From Haliea alexandrii (GTDB taxonomy: Bacteria > Pseudomonadota > Gammaproteobacteria > Pseudomonadales > Halieaceae): a stretch of DNA of 64,000 nucleotides. This document shows, piece by piece, positions 53,955 to 62,414 of this stretch. Below the pieces are notes generated by a model. The model did not search any database. It was not told where the DNA came from and saw only the letters and a program-made list of their open reading frames with translations. Every line of letters starts with the position of its first letter. Positions within the stretch are counted from its first letter, which is position 1. Location: positions 496,001 through 560,000 of the forward strand of contig NZ_RFLW01000001.1 in the NCBI RefSeq assembly GCF_003719295.1, in the 5' to 3' direction. The translations under genes and the position numbers were made by a program.

Positions 53955-55415
53955 TTACTTCTTGACCTGCATGCTGATGGTCTTCTCAGTCGCCTTGCCA
54001 TAGGGTGGCAGCATGCCCCCGAGCTTGCCCACATTGACCCCGGCCTGGCGATAAATGGATTTCGCATGGCTGAAGGTACGGAACCCCTTTTCACCGTGGT
54101 AAGCGCCCATGCCGCTGGGACCGACGCCGCCAAAGGGCAGCTCTTCTTGCATGATGTGCATGATGACATCGTTAATACAGGCGCCGCCTGAGGTGGTTCG
54201 TGTCAATACGGCACGTTCTTCGTCCTTGTCCTGCCCGAAGTAGTAGACTGCCAGGGGTCGCGGATTCGCGTTGACGTAATCGATGGTTTCGTTGAAATCC
54301 TTGTAGGTGCGAATCGGCAGCAGAGGCCCGAACAGTTCCTCCTGCATGACCTTGAGATCCTCCGCCGGCTGTGCGATCAGCGTCGGGGGAATCTTGCGGC
54401 TGCCTTCCCCAGCCTCAAAATCCTCGCCGGCGGGGTTGATGGGAATGGTACGGGCACCGCGTTCCTCGGCTTCCTTGAGGTAGCCGGTCAGCCGCTCATA
54501 GTGGCGCTCGTTGACGACGGCGGTGTACTCCGGGTTGTTGAGGATGCTGGGATACATTGCAGTCACGGCTTTCTGGGCAGCAGCGATCACGGCATCCAGT
54601 TGTTCCTCGGGAACCATCAGGTAGTCCGGCGCCAGGCAGATTTGCCCCGCATTCAGGGTTTTACCCAACATGATGCGCTCGAGGCTCTTCTCGATATCAG
54701 CGCTGCGCGAAACAATGACCGGGGACTTGCCGCCGAGTTCCAGCGTCACGGGCACCAGGTTGCGTGCCGCGGCTGCCATGATGTGCCGTGCGACCGAGGT
54801 GGCGCCGGTGAACAGGAGGTGGTCAAAGGCCAGTCCCGAAAACGCCTGGCCGACTTCCGGCCCGCCGGTAAACAGGGCAACTTCTTTTTCGTCCCAGGCT
54901 TCGGCCACCATTTCAGCCATCACTTCGCTGGTTGCGGGGGTAAACTCCGAGGGTTTGATCAGGGCACGGTTACCTGCGGCGAGGATACCGGCCAGAGGGC
55001 CGAAGGTCAGGTTGACCGGAAAATTCCAGGGTGAGATGACCCCCACCACGCCAAGTGGCTGGTACTCGATGCGCGAGCGTCCGCCGAGCAGGTTGAGCGG
55101 GAACATCGTCGGCCGCCGCTCTGGTTTCATCCATTTGCGCAGATGCTTGCGTGCGTGCTTGAGGGGGGTGACTGAAGCGGCAACGTCCGTCAGCAGGCTG
55201 ACTTCCCGCGCGCGGCAGCTGAAATCGCTGTCCAGCGCCGCCACCATCTTGTCCTGATATTTCAATAGTACGTCTATACCGCGATCTATGCGGTCGATGC
55301 GCGTTTCCGCGGACACCTCGCCCTCGCGCAGGTAGTCCTGGCGTTGTGCCTCCAGCACCTGTTGCATGCGCTGCTCGATGTCTTCGATGGATCCTGGGGT
55401 CTGCGGTGCGTTCAT
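53955..55415 (-). CDS. NAD(P)-dependent aldehyde dehydrogenase (coniferyl-aldehyde dehydrogenase type)
   Basis: 486 residues. VVGVISPWNFPVNLTFGPLAGILAAGNRALIKPSE is the cofactor region, VTLELGGKSPVIV contains the general-base Glu and NAGQICLAPDYLMVPE the catalytic Cys. The C-terminus has GGVGPSGMGAYHGEKGFRTFSHAKSIY. The LAPDYLM context and GMGAYHG ending match the CalB/coniferyl-aldehyde dehydrogenase subgroup, which includes broad-specificity fatty and aryl aldehyde enzymes, so the true substrate is uncertain. The ATG at 55415 has AGAGGA. It starts a four-gene operon with a three-fold 14-bp repeat upstream. Confidence 0.88.
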   Translation of the reverse strand: MNAPQTPGSIEDIEQRMQQVLEAQRQDYLREGEVSAETRIDRIDRGIDVLLKYQDKMVAALDSDFSCRAREVSLLTDVAASVTPLKHARKHLRKWMKPERRPTMFPLNLLGGRSRIEYQPLGVVGVISPWNFPVNLTFGPLAGILAAGNRALIKPSEFTPATSEVMAEMVAEAWDEKEVALFTGGPEVGQAFSGLAFDHLLFTGATSVARHIMAAAARNLVPVTLELGGKSPVIVSRSADIEKSLERIMLGKTLNAGQICLAPDYLMVPEEQLDAVIAAAQKAVTAMYPSILNNPEYTAVVNERHYERLTGYLKEAEERGARTIPINPAGEDFEAGEGSRKIPPTLIAQPAEDLKVMQEELFGPLLPIRTYKDFNETIDYVNANPRPLAVYYFGQDKDEERAVLTRTTSGGACINDVIMHIMQEELPFGGVGPSGMGAYHGEKGFRTFSHAKSIYRQAGVNVGKLGGMLPPYGKATEKTISMQVKK

Positions 55416-55568
55416 GGCTCTTATCCTCTGGTGGGCCCGTGCCTGAGCGTCCAGTATAGAAGGCTGCAGGGGCAATGATAACCGCAACCACGGGTTTATT
55501 CTGGCCACAGCGGAGGGCGTAGGCAGGTCGTCCAGGCCCGGCCAGGCAGGGCCCGCTGGGTTGCCTGT

Positions 55569-55610
55569 CCCGGACTACCCGTCCCGGACTACGCGTCTCG
55601 GACTTGGCAA
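55569..55610. repeat. Three 14-bp tandem repeats upstream of the aldehyde dehydrogenase gene
   Basis: CCCGGACTACCCGT (55569-55582), CCCGGACTACGCGT (55583-55596) and CTCGGACTTGGCAA (55597-55610) are consecutive; the first two differ at one base and the third has decayed. They lie in the divergent gap between the aldehyde dehydrogenase and a small conserved gene and could be regulator sites or slippage products. Confidence 0.65.
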
Positions 55611-55638
55611 ATTGCGGGGCGCCTGTTAAAACACGCGC

Positions 55639-56028
55639 ATGAGCAGAGACACCGACCAGCACCCCATCGCCGCATCGCCTGCTACAACCAGGCCTGACCT
55701 TGATGACCCGCGCACCCCCTCGCCGCCCTATGGCTATTCCCGCGAGTGCCATTACGGGCGCGAGCAGCAGGTGCATATTGTGGCCGAGTTTCACGCGCAC
55801 AAGATCCGCCCCAGCCGCATCGCCTACCGCGTGGGTATCGACATTGCCTTTATCGAGGCATTAATTGCGGGAGAGCTGGAGCCTGAGCGCTTTCCGCGCC
55901 TGGTAGCTCACTACCGCCGGCAGCGCTTCCAGCAGCGCATGCACGACAGTGTGCGCCTGAACGGTGTTTCCCGGTTTGAGCAGCAGCAACGCATCGAGCG
56001 CGACTTCCAGCGCGAAGTGGATTTGTAG
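55639..56028 (+). CDS. Conserved small protein of unknown function
   Basis: 129 residues with no signal peptide. The first 35 residues are Pro/Asp-rich and probably disordered. The rest is helical and strongly charged: HIVAEFHAHKIRPSRIAYRVGIDIAFIEALIAGELEPERFPRLVAHYRRQRFQQRM. The segment around SRIAYRVGIDIAFIEALIAG looks like a helix-turn-helix, so nucleic-acid binding is plausible. I do not recognise a named family. It is divergent from the aldehyde dehydrogenase; a GGCGCC hairpin with a T-rich loop and tail follows at 56039-56070. Confidence 0.75.
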   Translation: MSRDTDQHPIAASPATTRPDLDDPRTPSPPYGYSRECHYGREQQVHIVAEFHAHKIRPSRIAYRVGIDIAFIEALIAGELEPERFPRLVAHYRRQRFQQRMHDSVRLNGVSRFEQQQRIERDFQREVDL

Positions 56029-56038
56029 CCGGGGTCAG

Positions 56039-56070
56039 GGCGCCTTGTTTTTCGGCGCCGCTTTCTTTCC
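56039..56070 (+). terminator. Possible terminator after the small helical protein gene
   Basis: GGCGCC (56039-56044) and GGCGCC (56054-56059) pair around a 9-nt T-rich loop, followed by GCTTTCTTT. The T-run is interrupted, so strength is doubtful. Confidence 0.4.
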
Positions 56071-56139
56071 CGCCCGAACCTTCAGCCAGGCACCGCGCGC
56101 ATTACCCGGGTGGCGGCGTCAAGCCACTGGGTCATCGGG

Positions 56140-56847
56140 TTACCCTCCGGTTGCCTTGGTCGCATGCAGGCGCTGCGGCGCGCAGCCAGACCCGTTTTTT
56201 CCGCTGCGGCCGCACACTTCACGAAAGCCGGCGGCGACAAAGGGGATCATGTGATCGTAGGCGGCTTCAAAGTCAGCTGAGAGGCACTTGCCCCCCGACA
56301 GCTTGTCGATGCGACCGGTTTGCGCCAGAGTCAGGGTGAGTGCGCCAGACAGGTTGTGGTAGCACCAGTAGATGTCTTCATCGCGCGCCCCGGGCAGGGC
56401 TTTGCGCAACGCCGCGATGAATGCGCTGACCAGGCTGTCGAACAGCTTGGACATCATCCGTGGACCCCAGTAGGGCGAGTTGTTGATGTAGGCGATCAGT
56501 GCCAGATAGTTCTGCCAGCCCGGGTCTCCGGTTTCCTGGGCCAGTTCCAGCGGGCGCAGAAAGGCCTCGATAATCTGCTCGACAGTTGGCCCCGCTGCAT
56601 CGGCTGATGCCTGGCAGGCCTCCAGGGCATCCAGTCGCGCGCTATTTAGGTGTGCAGCGCGGCGTTCGAAAACCGCATTGAACAGATCCAGCTTCTTGCC
56701 GAAGTGGTAGCTGGCGAGGGCGACATCGACCCCGGCATTGTTGGCGATCTGACGCAGGGTGACGCCATCGTAGCCGCGCAGGGCGAACAGCTCCTCCGCG
56801 ACATCCAGAATGCGCTCTCGTTTTGGTGCTTGCCGGGTCTTTGTCAT
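56140..56847 (-). CDS. TetR/AcrR family transcriptional repressor
   Basis: 235 residues. The N-terminal helix-turn-helix (about 10-56) reads RERILDVAEELFALRGYDGVTLRQIANNAGVDVALASYHFGKKLDLFNAVFERR, with recognition helix VALASYHFG. The C-terminal ligand/dimer domain has a YINNSPYWGPRMMSKLFDSLVSAFIAALRKALPG segment of the type often annotated as TetR_C with DUF1956-like sequence. It is divergent from the sodium/solute symporter gene. The palindrome in the shared region recurs twice at the downstream TonB receptor promoter, so I infer that it represses the symporter and receptor genes and itself, with an effector related to their substrate. Confidence 0.9.
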   Translation of the reverse strand: MTKTRQAPKRERILDVAEELFALRGYDGVTLRQIANNAGVDVALASYHFGKKLDLFNAVFERRAAHLNSARLDALEACQASADAAGPTVEQIIEAFLRPLELAQETGDPGWQNYLALIAYINNSPYWGPRMMSKLFDSLVSAFIAALRKALPGARDEDIYWCYHNLSGALTLTLAQTGRIDKLSGGKCLSADFEAAYDHMIPFVAAGFREVCGRSGKNGSGCAPQRLHATKATGG

Positions 56848-56892
56848 GCCAGAAAACCGCCTTCAGTGGGGCGGACAATAGCATAGTTTATT

Positions 56893-56910
56893 TTTCAACG
56901 CTTGTTGAAA
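56893..56910. promoter_or_regulatory. TetR operator copy 1 (TTTCAAC-N4-GTTGAAA)
   Basis: TTTCAACGCTTGTTGAAA has perfect 7-bp arms around GCTT. It lies 45 bp from the TetR ATG and 63 bp from the symporter ATG, and matches two sites upstream of the TonB receptor gene. Confidence 0.8.
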
Positions 56911-56973
56911 TACGGCATGGCTTTCGTCAGACTTGAGCGTCTGCCAATAACAATATGCGATGAGAGTGCGACC

Positions 56974-58422
56974 ATGACCCCCGATCTTTTCAAGTACGCC
57001 ATGTCCCTTGCCTACGTGATTCTGGTGTTCTGGCTCTCCTGGGTAGGTATGCGCAGAACACGCGATATTCGTGGCTTCTCCATCGGCAACAAGGACATGA
57101 ACCCTTACCTGATCGGCATCACCCTGGCGGCCTCCATCGCTTCCACGGCGACTTTTGTTATCAATCCGGGGTTTGTGTATAGCCACGGCTTGAGCGCCTA
57201 CCTGCATTACGGGCTCGCTGGATCCCTGGGCATTCTCAGTGCCTTCCTGCTGCTGACGCGGGGGTTTCTGCGCCTCGGTGAGAGCAATAATGCGCTGACT
57301 ATTCCGCAGTGGATCTTCTACCGCTACAACCACCGTGGCTTCAGTCTGTTTTTTGCGTGTATCAACCTGCTCTCGATTACCTTCGTGGTGCTTATCCTGG
57401 TGGGCTGCAGCCTGCTGTTGACCGGCCTGTTTCCGGTGGAGCAAAAAACGGCGCTGGTCCTCGTGCTGCTGTTCGTGTTTGCCTATGTGTTGATGGGGGG
57501 CACCTACGCGCACGCGTACACCAACACCCTGCAGGGCGTGATGATGCTGGCCATTACGGTGATTCTGGTGGCGCAGGGCTGGAAGTATCTCGGTGCTGAT
57601 CCAATGGCCGCGCTGCGCGCTGTCGACAGGGGTTACGCCGATGCGTTCAACGCGGGCAGTGACCTCTATTCGGATTTCTTCTCGGTGTTTGTCAGCGGTT
57701 TTGTGGTGACCTTCGCCCTGATGCTGCAACCCCATATTCTCACCAAAGTGCTCTATTTGCGCAGTGAGCGCGACATCGGCAAATTCATCGCCACCACCGT
57801 GGTGGTCGGCAGTGTCTTCACCCTGATGCTGATGATTGGTTTCTACGCGCGCCTGGCGGGCCTCGACATTCCAGAGCAAGACACGGTTGTGCGTGAATAC
57901 CTCCTGTTCGAATTCGGTAGCTCGCTCTGGGGTGAGTATGTGCTCGTATTTATTTTCCTCACCCTGCTGGCGGCGGGCATGAGCACACTGGACGGCATCC
58001 TGGTGTCGCTGTCGGCGATGGTGGTGAACGACATCGTGCAGCCCCTGTACGGCGAGCGATACAACGCGCTTGCGCTCTCCCGGTACGTACTGGTCGGGGT
58101 AGGCGTGCTGGCCGTCGTGCTGGCCTGGAATCCGCCGCCGCTGATTGGCCTGTTTGCGCAGAAGGGGGTGTACGGGCTTGCGGCCGCGTCGCTGGTGCCG
58201 GTTCTCTTCGGGGTGCTGGTGCGGCGCCATATTCCGCTCTGGGTGGTCGTGGGTGCGGCGCTGATCGGTCTTGTCGGGCATCTGGCGCTGAACCTGTCGG
58301 GCGCCGTGCGCAACCCCGCCGTGTCCGCCAGTTACGCCATTCTGTTCTCACTCGGTTACGGACTGCTGGGGCTGTGGTGGACCCGTGTGCCCGCGGACGA
58401 GGCAATTCCCGGCAAGCGCTGA
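56974..58422 (+). CDS. Sodium/solute symporter (SSS family)
   Basis: 482 residues with about 13 membrane helices. The N-terminal MTPDLFKYAMSLAYVILVFWLSWVGMRRTRDIRGFSIGNKDMNPYLIGITLAASIASTATFVINPGFVYSHG has the SSS layout with the discontinuous first core helix (TLAASIASTATF). FLTLLAAGMSTLDGILVSLSAMVVNDIV is the characteristic sodium-site helix with its Ser/Thr pair. Family substrates include sugars, amino acids, acetate and other organic acids. It should move the substrate taken up by the TonB receptor across the inner membrane. The ATG at 56974 is chosen because the 24 codons before it overlap the operator. Confidence 0.9.
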   Translation: MTPDLFKYAMSLAYVILVFWLSWVGMRRTRDIRGFSIGNKDMNPYLIGITLAASIASTATFVINPGFVYSHGLSAYLHYGLAGSLGILSAFLLLTRGFLRLGESNNALTIPQWIFYRYNHRGFSLFFACINLLSITFVVLILVGCSLLLTGLFPVEQKTALVLVLLFVFAYVLMGGTYAHAYTNTLQGVMMLAITVILVAQGWKYLGADPMAALRAVDRGYADAFNAGSDLYSDFFSVFVSGFVVTFALMLQPHILTKVLYLRSERDIGKFIATTVVVGSVFTLMLMIGFYARLAGLDIPEQDTVVREYLLFEFGSSLWGEYVLVFIFLTLLAAGMSTLDGILVSLSAMVVNDIVQPLYGERYNALALSRYVLVGVGVLAVVLAWNPPPLIGLFAQKGVYGLAAASLVPVLFGVLVRRHIPLWVVVGAALIGLVGHLALNLSGAVRNPAVSASYAILFSLGYGLLGLWWTRVPADEAIPGKR

Positions 58423-58433
58423 GACCGGTGCGC

Positions 58434-58462
58434 TTGACATTTCAACAAACGTTGAATATCTT
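58434..58462 (+). promoter_or_regulatory. Sigma70-like promoter of the TonB receptor gene with an operator in its spacer
   Basis: TTGACA (58434-58439) and TATCTT (58457-58462) are separated by 17 bp. That spacer is one base plus the complete palindrome TTCAACAAACGTTGAA. A TetR protein bound there would block polymerase directly. Confidence 0.7.
58441..58456. promoter_or_regulatory. TetR operator copy 2 (TTCAAC-AAAC-GTTGAA)
   Basis: Perfect 6-bp arms, same motif as the copy in the tetR/symporter gap. It fills the -35/-10 spacer of the TonB receptor promoter. Confidence 0.8.
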
Positions 58463-58473
58463 CGCCGATGTAA

Positions 58474-58489
58474 TTCAACAAGTGTTGAG
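58474..58489. promoter_or_regulatory. TetR operator copy 3 (TTCAAC-AAGT-GTTGAG)
   Basis: Five of six bases of the second arm fit. It is centred 33 bp after copy 2, close to three helical turns, which would allow two dimers on the same DNA face downstream of the promoter. Confidence 0.7.
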
Positions 58490-58545
58490 CCTGCCTTCAA
58501 GGCCGGCTCAAGAAAAACGATAAAATAACGATCAAGGTGGATATC

Positions 58546-60795
58546 ATGACAGCATTTGCTCCGCGCTCCGCTATTGCGCTCGCCGTTTCCCTGGCTTCCG
58601 CACTGCCCTTCTCGACCGCCCAGGCTCAGGACGGCCCGGCGCTGGCGCTGGAAGAGGTGGTTGTCACTGCCCGTCGGCGGGCAGAAAACCTGCAGGATGT
58701 GCCCATTGCCGTTACCGCGCTGTCGGGCGACGCACTGCGCCTGCGCGGTGCCTCCGACATCAGTGAGCTGGCGCAGATCATTCCCAGTGTCACGCTGGAG
58801 CCATCGCGCGCCACCAGCACGACACTGACGGCTTTTATCCGCGGCGTTGGCCAGCAGGATCCATTGGCGGGCTTCGAGCAGGGCGTAGCGCTGTACCTGG
58901 ACGATGTCTACATCGCCCGGCCCCAGGGCGCCCTGCTGGACATTTACGATGTTGAGCGGGTGGAAGTATTGCGCGGGCCACAGGGCACGCTGTACGGGCG
59001 CAACGCTGTGGGCGGTGCCATCAAGTATGTGACGCGCCGCCTGAGTGACGAAACTGACCTGCGCCTGAAGGCTTCCTACGGCAGCTACGGCCAGCTCGAC
59101 CTGGTGGGTACGGCATCGGCGCCGGTGACAGATACCTTCCGTGTGGGGGCAACCGTGGCCTCACTGACCCGCGACGGTTACGGTGAGAACCTGACCACGG
59201 GTGACGAGCACTACGACAAGGATCTTTTCGCCTGGCGCGCCAGCGCGGAATGGCTGCCGAGCGAGAACTGGCTGGTGCGCCTGGCCTACGACAAGCTCAA
59301 TGACAAGACCAACCCGGTCGCCGGCTACCGCCCCTTTCCCGGTGCCGTGAGTGGCGTGCCGGTGCTGTCTGACCGCTACGACACCACCGCCGGTGCGCAA
59401 GATTCCGTCGCCACCGCGGGCATCAACGGCAATAATGAAATCGACGCCGAGGGTGCCATGCTGTCGGTGGACTGGAACGTCAGCGACACCACTACACTGC
59501 GCTCTATCAGTGCCTGGCGCGAAGACTACACTGAATCCGTGATCGATTTCGACGGCCTCGAGGTGATCGATTTCGACGCGCCAGTGATCTACGACAACGA
59601 GCAGTTCAGTCAGGAATTCCAGTTGCTCTACAATACCGAGCGCTGGAACGCGGTGGCAGGTTTCTATTATCTCGACGCCACGGCCGCCAATGATTTTGAC
59701 GTTGTGCTGGGGCAGATCGGCCCGGTGACTGCCTACACCGGCGGCACTGTGGATACCGAGGCCTGGTCTGTGTTTGCCGACGTCACCTACCGCCTGACCG
59801 ACGCCCTGGCGCTGTCTGTCGGTGGCCGCTACACTGAAGACACGCGGACGGCAGACATTTTCCGCGGCACCTACCTGGGCTTCGGTTCACCGTTCTTCGA
59901 CAACGACAGCGCATTGCTGCTCGCCACCACCAGCGACTACGAAGCGGAAAAAACCTACACTGACTTCTCGCCGCGGGTGAACCTGAGCTACACCCTCAAC
60001 GATGATGTCACTGTGTATGCCAGCTACAGCCAGGGTTGGAAGGCCGGCAGCTTCGACCCTCGGGGTGCCAACTTCGCCAGCCCTGAAGTGGAGCGCGGTT
60101 TCGACCCGGAAACGCTCGATTCCTGGGAGGCGGGCCTGAAGAGCACCTGGCTGGATGGCCGTGCACTCACCAATATTGCGGTGTTCTACAGCGACTATCA
60201 GGACATGCAGATCCCGGGTTCTGTGGGTGTAGACAGCGATGATGACGGCATCAATGATGGCTTCGTCGGCACGGTAACCAATGCCGGCCAGGCCGAGATC
60301 TCCGGCATCGAAGTGGAAGGCAACGTGCTCCTCAACGAGCACTTCAGTGTGCAGCTGGCGATGAGCCTGCTCGATGCGGAAATCAAGGAGTGGTTGCTCA
60401 ACGGAGTCGACGTGGCGGATCAGCGCGCGGTGCAGAACACGCCCGAGGAAATGCTCTATCTCGGGCTCACCTACACCACGGATTTCGCGGCCGGTGACCT
60501 GACCGCCAAGCTGAACTGGTCCTACAAGGGTGATATCACGCAGTTCGAGGCCCCGGTGCCGGTGATTGACCAGGAAGCCTACGACGTGATCAATGCCAGT
60601 ATTGTCTGGATGAGCAGCGACGAGCAGTGGCTGGTGGGATTGCACGGCAAGAACCTCGGCGATGAAGAAATCAAGACGGCCGGTTATTGTTTTGGCGACG
60701 GCGGCTGTGCCTCCTCGCTGGGACTGGAAAATAACACCACGGTGTTCTATGCCCCTCCCCGCACGCTGACCGCCACAGTGGAATATCGGTTCTGA
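58546..60795 (+). CDS. TonB-dependent outer-membrane receptor of the TetR-controlled cluster
   Basis: 749 residues. The signal peptide ends near TAQAQ. The TonB box and plug read LALEEVVVTARRRAENLQDVPIAVTALSGDALRLRGASDISELAQIIPSV, then VALYLDDVYIARPQGALLDIYDVERVEVLRGPQGTLYGRNAVGGAIKYVTR. The barrel ends TLTATVEYRF with terminal Phe. The LQDVPIAVTA form is common in receptors of sphingomonads and marine gammaproteobacteria located in catabolic clusters. The ATG at 58546 has AAGGTGG; an earlier GTG three codons upstream is less likely. Two TetR operators precede it. The ligand is unknown; the neighbouring ligase and hydrolase suggest an organic acid or ester. Confidence 0.93.
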   Translation: MTAFAPRSAIALAVSLASALPFSTAQAQDGPALALEEVVVTARRRAENLQDVPIAVTALSGDALRLRGASDISELAQIIPSVTLEPSRATSTTLTAFIRGVGQQDPLAGFEQGVALYLDDVYIARPQGALLDIYDVERVEVLRGPQGTLYGRNAVGGAIKYVTRRLSDETDLRLKASYGSYGQLDLVGTASAPVTDTFRVGATVASLTRDGYGENLTTGDEHYDKDLFAWRASAEWLPSENWLVRLAYDKLNDKTNPVAGYRPFPGAVSGVPVLSDRYDTTAGAQDSVATAGINGNNEIDAEGAMLSVDWNVSDTTTLRSISAWREDYTESVIDFDGLEVIDFDAPVIYDNEQFSQEFQLLYNTERWNAVAGFYYLDATAANDFDVVLGQIGPVTAYTGGTVDTEAWSVFADVTYRLTDALALSVGGRYTEDTRTADIFRGTYLGFGSPFFDNDSALLLATTSDYEAEKTYTDFSPRVNLSYTLNDDVTVYASYSQGWKAGSFDPRGANFASPEVERGFDPETLDSWEAGLKSTWLDGRALTNIAVFYSDYQDMQIPGSVGVDSDDDGINDGFVGTVTNAGQAEISGIEVEGNVLLNEHFSVQLAMSLLDAEIKEWLLNGVDVADQRAVQNTPEEMLYLGLTYTTDFAAGDLTAKLNWSYKGDITQFEAPVPVIDQEAYDVINASIVWMSSDEQWLVGLHGKNLGDEEIKTAGYCFGDGGCASSLGLENNTTVFYAPPRTLTATVEYRF

Positions 60796-60807
60796 GGCCT
60801 GCCTGTT

Positions 60808-60828
60808 GCCCCGGCCTTCGGTCGGGGC
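60808..60828 (+). terminator. Possible weak terminator or attenuator hairpin after the TonB receptor gene
   Basis: GCCCCGGCC-TTC-GGTCGGGGC forms a very stable stem (alternatively closed by a UUCG tetraloop) 13 bp after the stop, but only three T residues follow. It may reduce rather than stop transcription into the acyl-CoA ligase gene. Confidence 0.45.
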
Positions 60829-60856
60829 GTTTGTGAGCACACGAAAGGTATAAGCT

Positions 60857-62410
60857 GTGACTGGATTTGAGGCACCGGTGCCTTTGTTGCCGGAAATTCT
60901 TGCATTGCATGGCCGCTGGCGAGCGCCCCGGCCTGCTGTTATCTGCGGTGATAGCACGCTCGACTGGCGTGCATTTACGGCTGCCAACCACCGTTTCGCG
61001 CACGGCCTGCTGGCCCGTGGTGTGGCCCCGGGCGACCGGGTAGGTGTGGTCATGTGCAATGGTCTGCCCATGCTACAGGCGCTGTTTGGCACCCTGGCAG
61101 CGGGCGCCGTGTCGGTGCCCATTAACCTGTCAGTGAATGACGCGGCGCTGGTTGCCATGCTGGCGGACGCCGGAATCAGTGCGCTGGTGGTGTCACCGGA
61201 CCAGCAGGCGCGGTTGACGCCACTGCTGGCGCAGTTGCCGGACACCCTCCAGCTCGCCCTCACCAGCGGCCCCGGCGATACGCACTGGACCGCGCTGGAC
61301 GAGTTTTGTACGGGGCATGCGGAGACCTTGCCCGAGGCGGCCCGCAGGCTCGGTGCGGATGCGCCCTTGAACATCATCTACAGTTCCGGTACCACCGGGT
61401 TGCCCAAAGGCATTCTGCACAGTCATCGCACGCGGCGGGACTGGGCCTACGATCTGGCCATCGCCCTGCGCTACCATGGCGCCGCGCGCACCCTGCTGAC
61501 TATCGGCCTGTATTCGAATATCTCCTGGGTTGCGATGCTCTGCACGCTGTTGGCCGGCGGCACGCTGGTGCTGCAGGAGCGCTTCGACCCTGCGGCGTTC
61601 GTCGCCACCGCGGCGCGCGAGCGCATTACCCACACCGCCATGGTACCCATCCAGTTCCAGCGGGTGGTAGAGCACCTGCAGGCCAAAGGTGGTGACGTCA
61701 GCAGCCTGCAGGCCATGATGAGTTGCGGCTCGCCGCTGCGCGAGGGGCTCAAGCGCGATATTTTTGCCCATTTTCCCTGCGGTATCATTGAACTCTATGG
61801 CCTTACCGAGGGCATCATCACCACGCTGGAGCCGGAGGATGCGGAGGGACGCTGGGCATCGGTGGGGCGCCCGCTGATTGGCACGGACTTGCGTATTCTG
61901 GATGAGAATAGCCGGGAGTTACCCCAGGGCGTGGCGGGAGAGATTGTCTCGCGCGGACGTATCAGCATGCCCGGGTACTGGCGTCGCGACGATGCCAACG
62001 CCGAGGCGGAGTACATCGACGCCGCCGGGCGCCAGTGGTTGCGCTCCGGGGATATCGGCTACGTGGACGAAGAGGGTTTTCTGTATATCGTCGACCGCAA
62101 GAAGGACATGATTCTGTCCGGCGGCCAGAACGTCTATCCTCAGGATATCGAAGCCGTCCTGGTGCAGCATGCGCAGGTAAGCGATGTGGCTGTTATCGGC
62201 ATACCCAGTGCGCGTTGGGGGGAGTCCCCGCTCGCGCTGGTGGTGCCGGCACCCCATGCGACAATAGCCGCGGACGAGCTGCTGGCCTGGGCCAATGCGC
62301 GCCTGGGAAAACAGCAGCGGCTTGCCGACCTGAAATTCATCGACGCCCTGCCGCGCAACCCCAACGGCAAGATTTTGAAACGGGAACTGCGGCTGCAGTT
62401 CGGGGAGTAA
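60857..62410 (+). CDS. AMP-dependent acid-CoA ligase
   Basis: 517 residues of the acyl-adenylate family. IIYSSGTTGLPKGILHSH (about 173-190) is the P-loop, ELYGLTEG the adenine/Mg motif, WLRSGDIGYVDEEGFLYIVDRKKDMILSGGQNVYPQDIE the hinge and NPNGKILKREL holds the catalytic Lys near the C-terminus. It activates a carboxylic acid to its CoA thioester through an acyl-adenylate; a fatty, aryl or side-chain acid are all possible. The start is GTG at 60857 with GAAAGG upstream. It lies four bases before the alpha/beta hydrolase, indicating joint expression. Confidence 0.9.
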   Translation: MTGFEAPVPLLPEILALHGRWRAPRPAVICGDSTLDWRAFTAANHRFAHGLLARGVAPGDRVGVVMCNGLPMLQALFGTLAAGAVSVPINLSVNDAALVAMLADAGISALVVSPDQQARLTPLLAQLPDTLQLALTSGPGDTHWTALDEFCTGHAETLPEAARRLGADAPLNIIYSSGTTGLPKGILHSHRTRRDWAYDLAIALRYHGAARTLLTIGLYSNISWVAMLCTLLAGGTLVLQERFDPAAFVATAARERITHTAMVPIQFQRVVEHLQAKGGDVSSLQAMMSCGSPLREGLKRDIFAHFPCGIIELYGLTEGIITTLEPEDAEGRWASVGRPLIGTDLRILDENSRELPQGVAGEIVSRGRISMPGYWRRDDANAEAEYIDAAGRQWLRSGDIGYVDEEGFLYIVDRKKDMILSGGQNVYPQDIEAVLVQHAQVSDVAVIGIPSARWGESPLALVVPAPHATIAADELLAWANARLGKQQRLADLKFIDALPRNPNGKILKRELRLQFGE

Positions 62411-62414
62411 GCCC

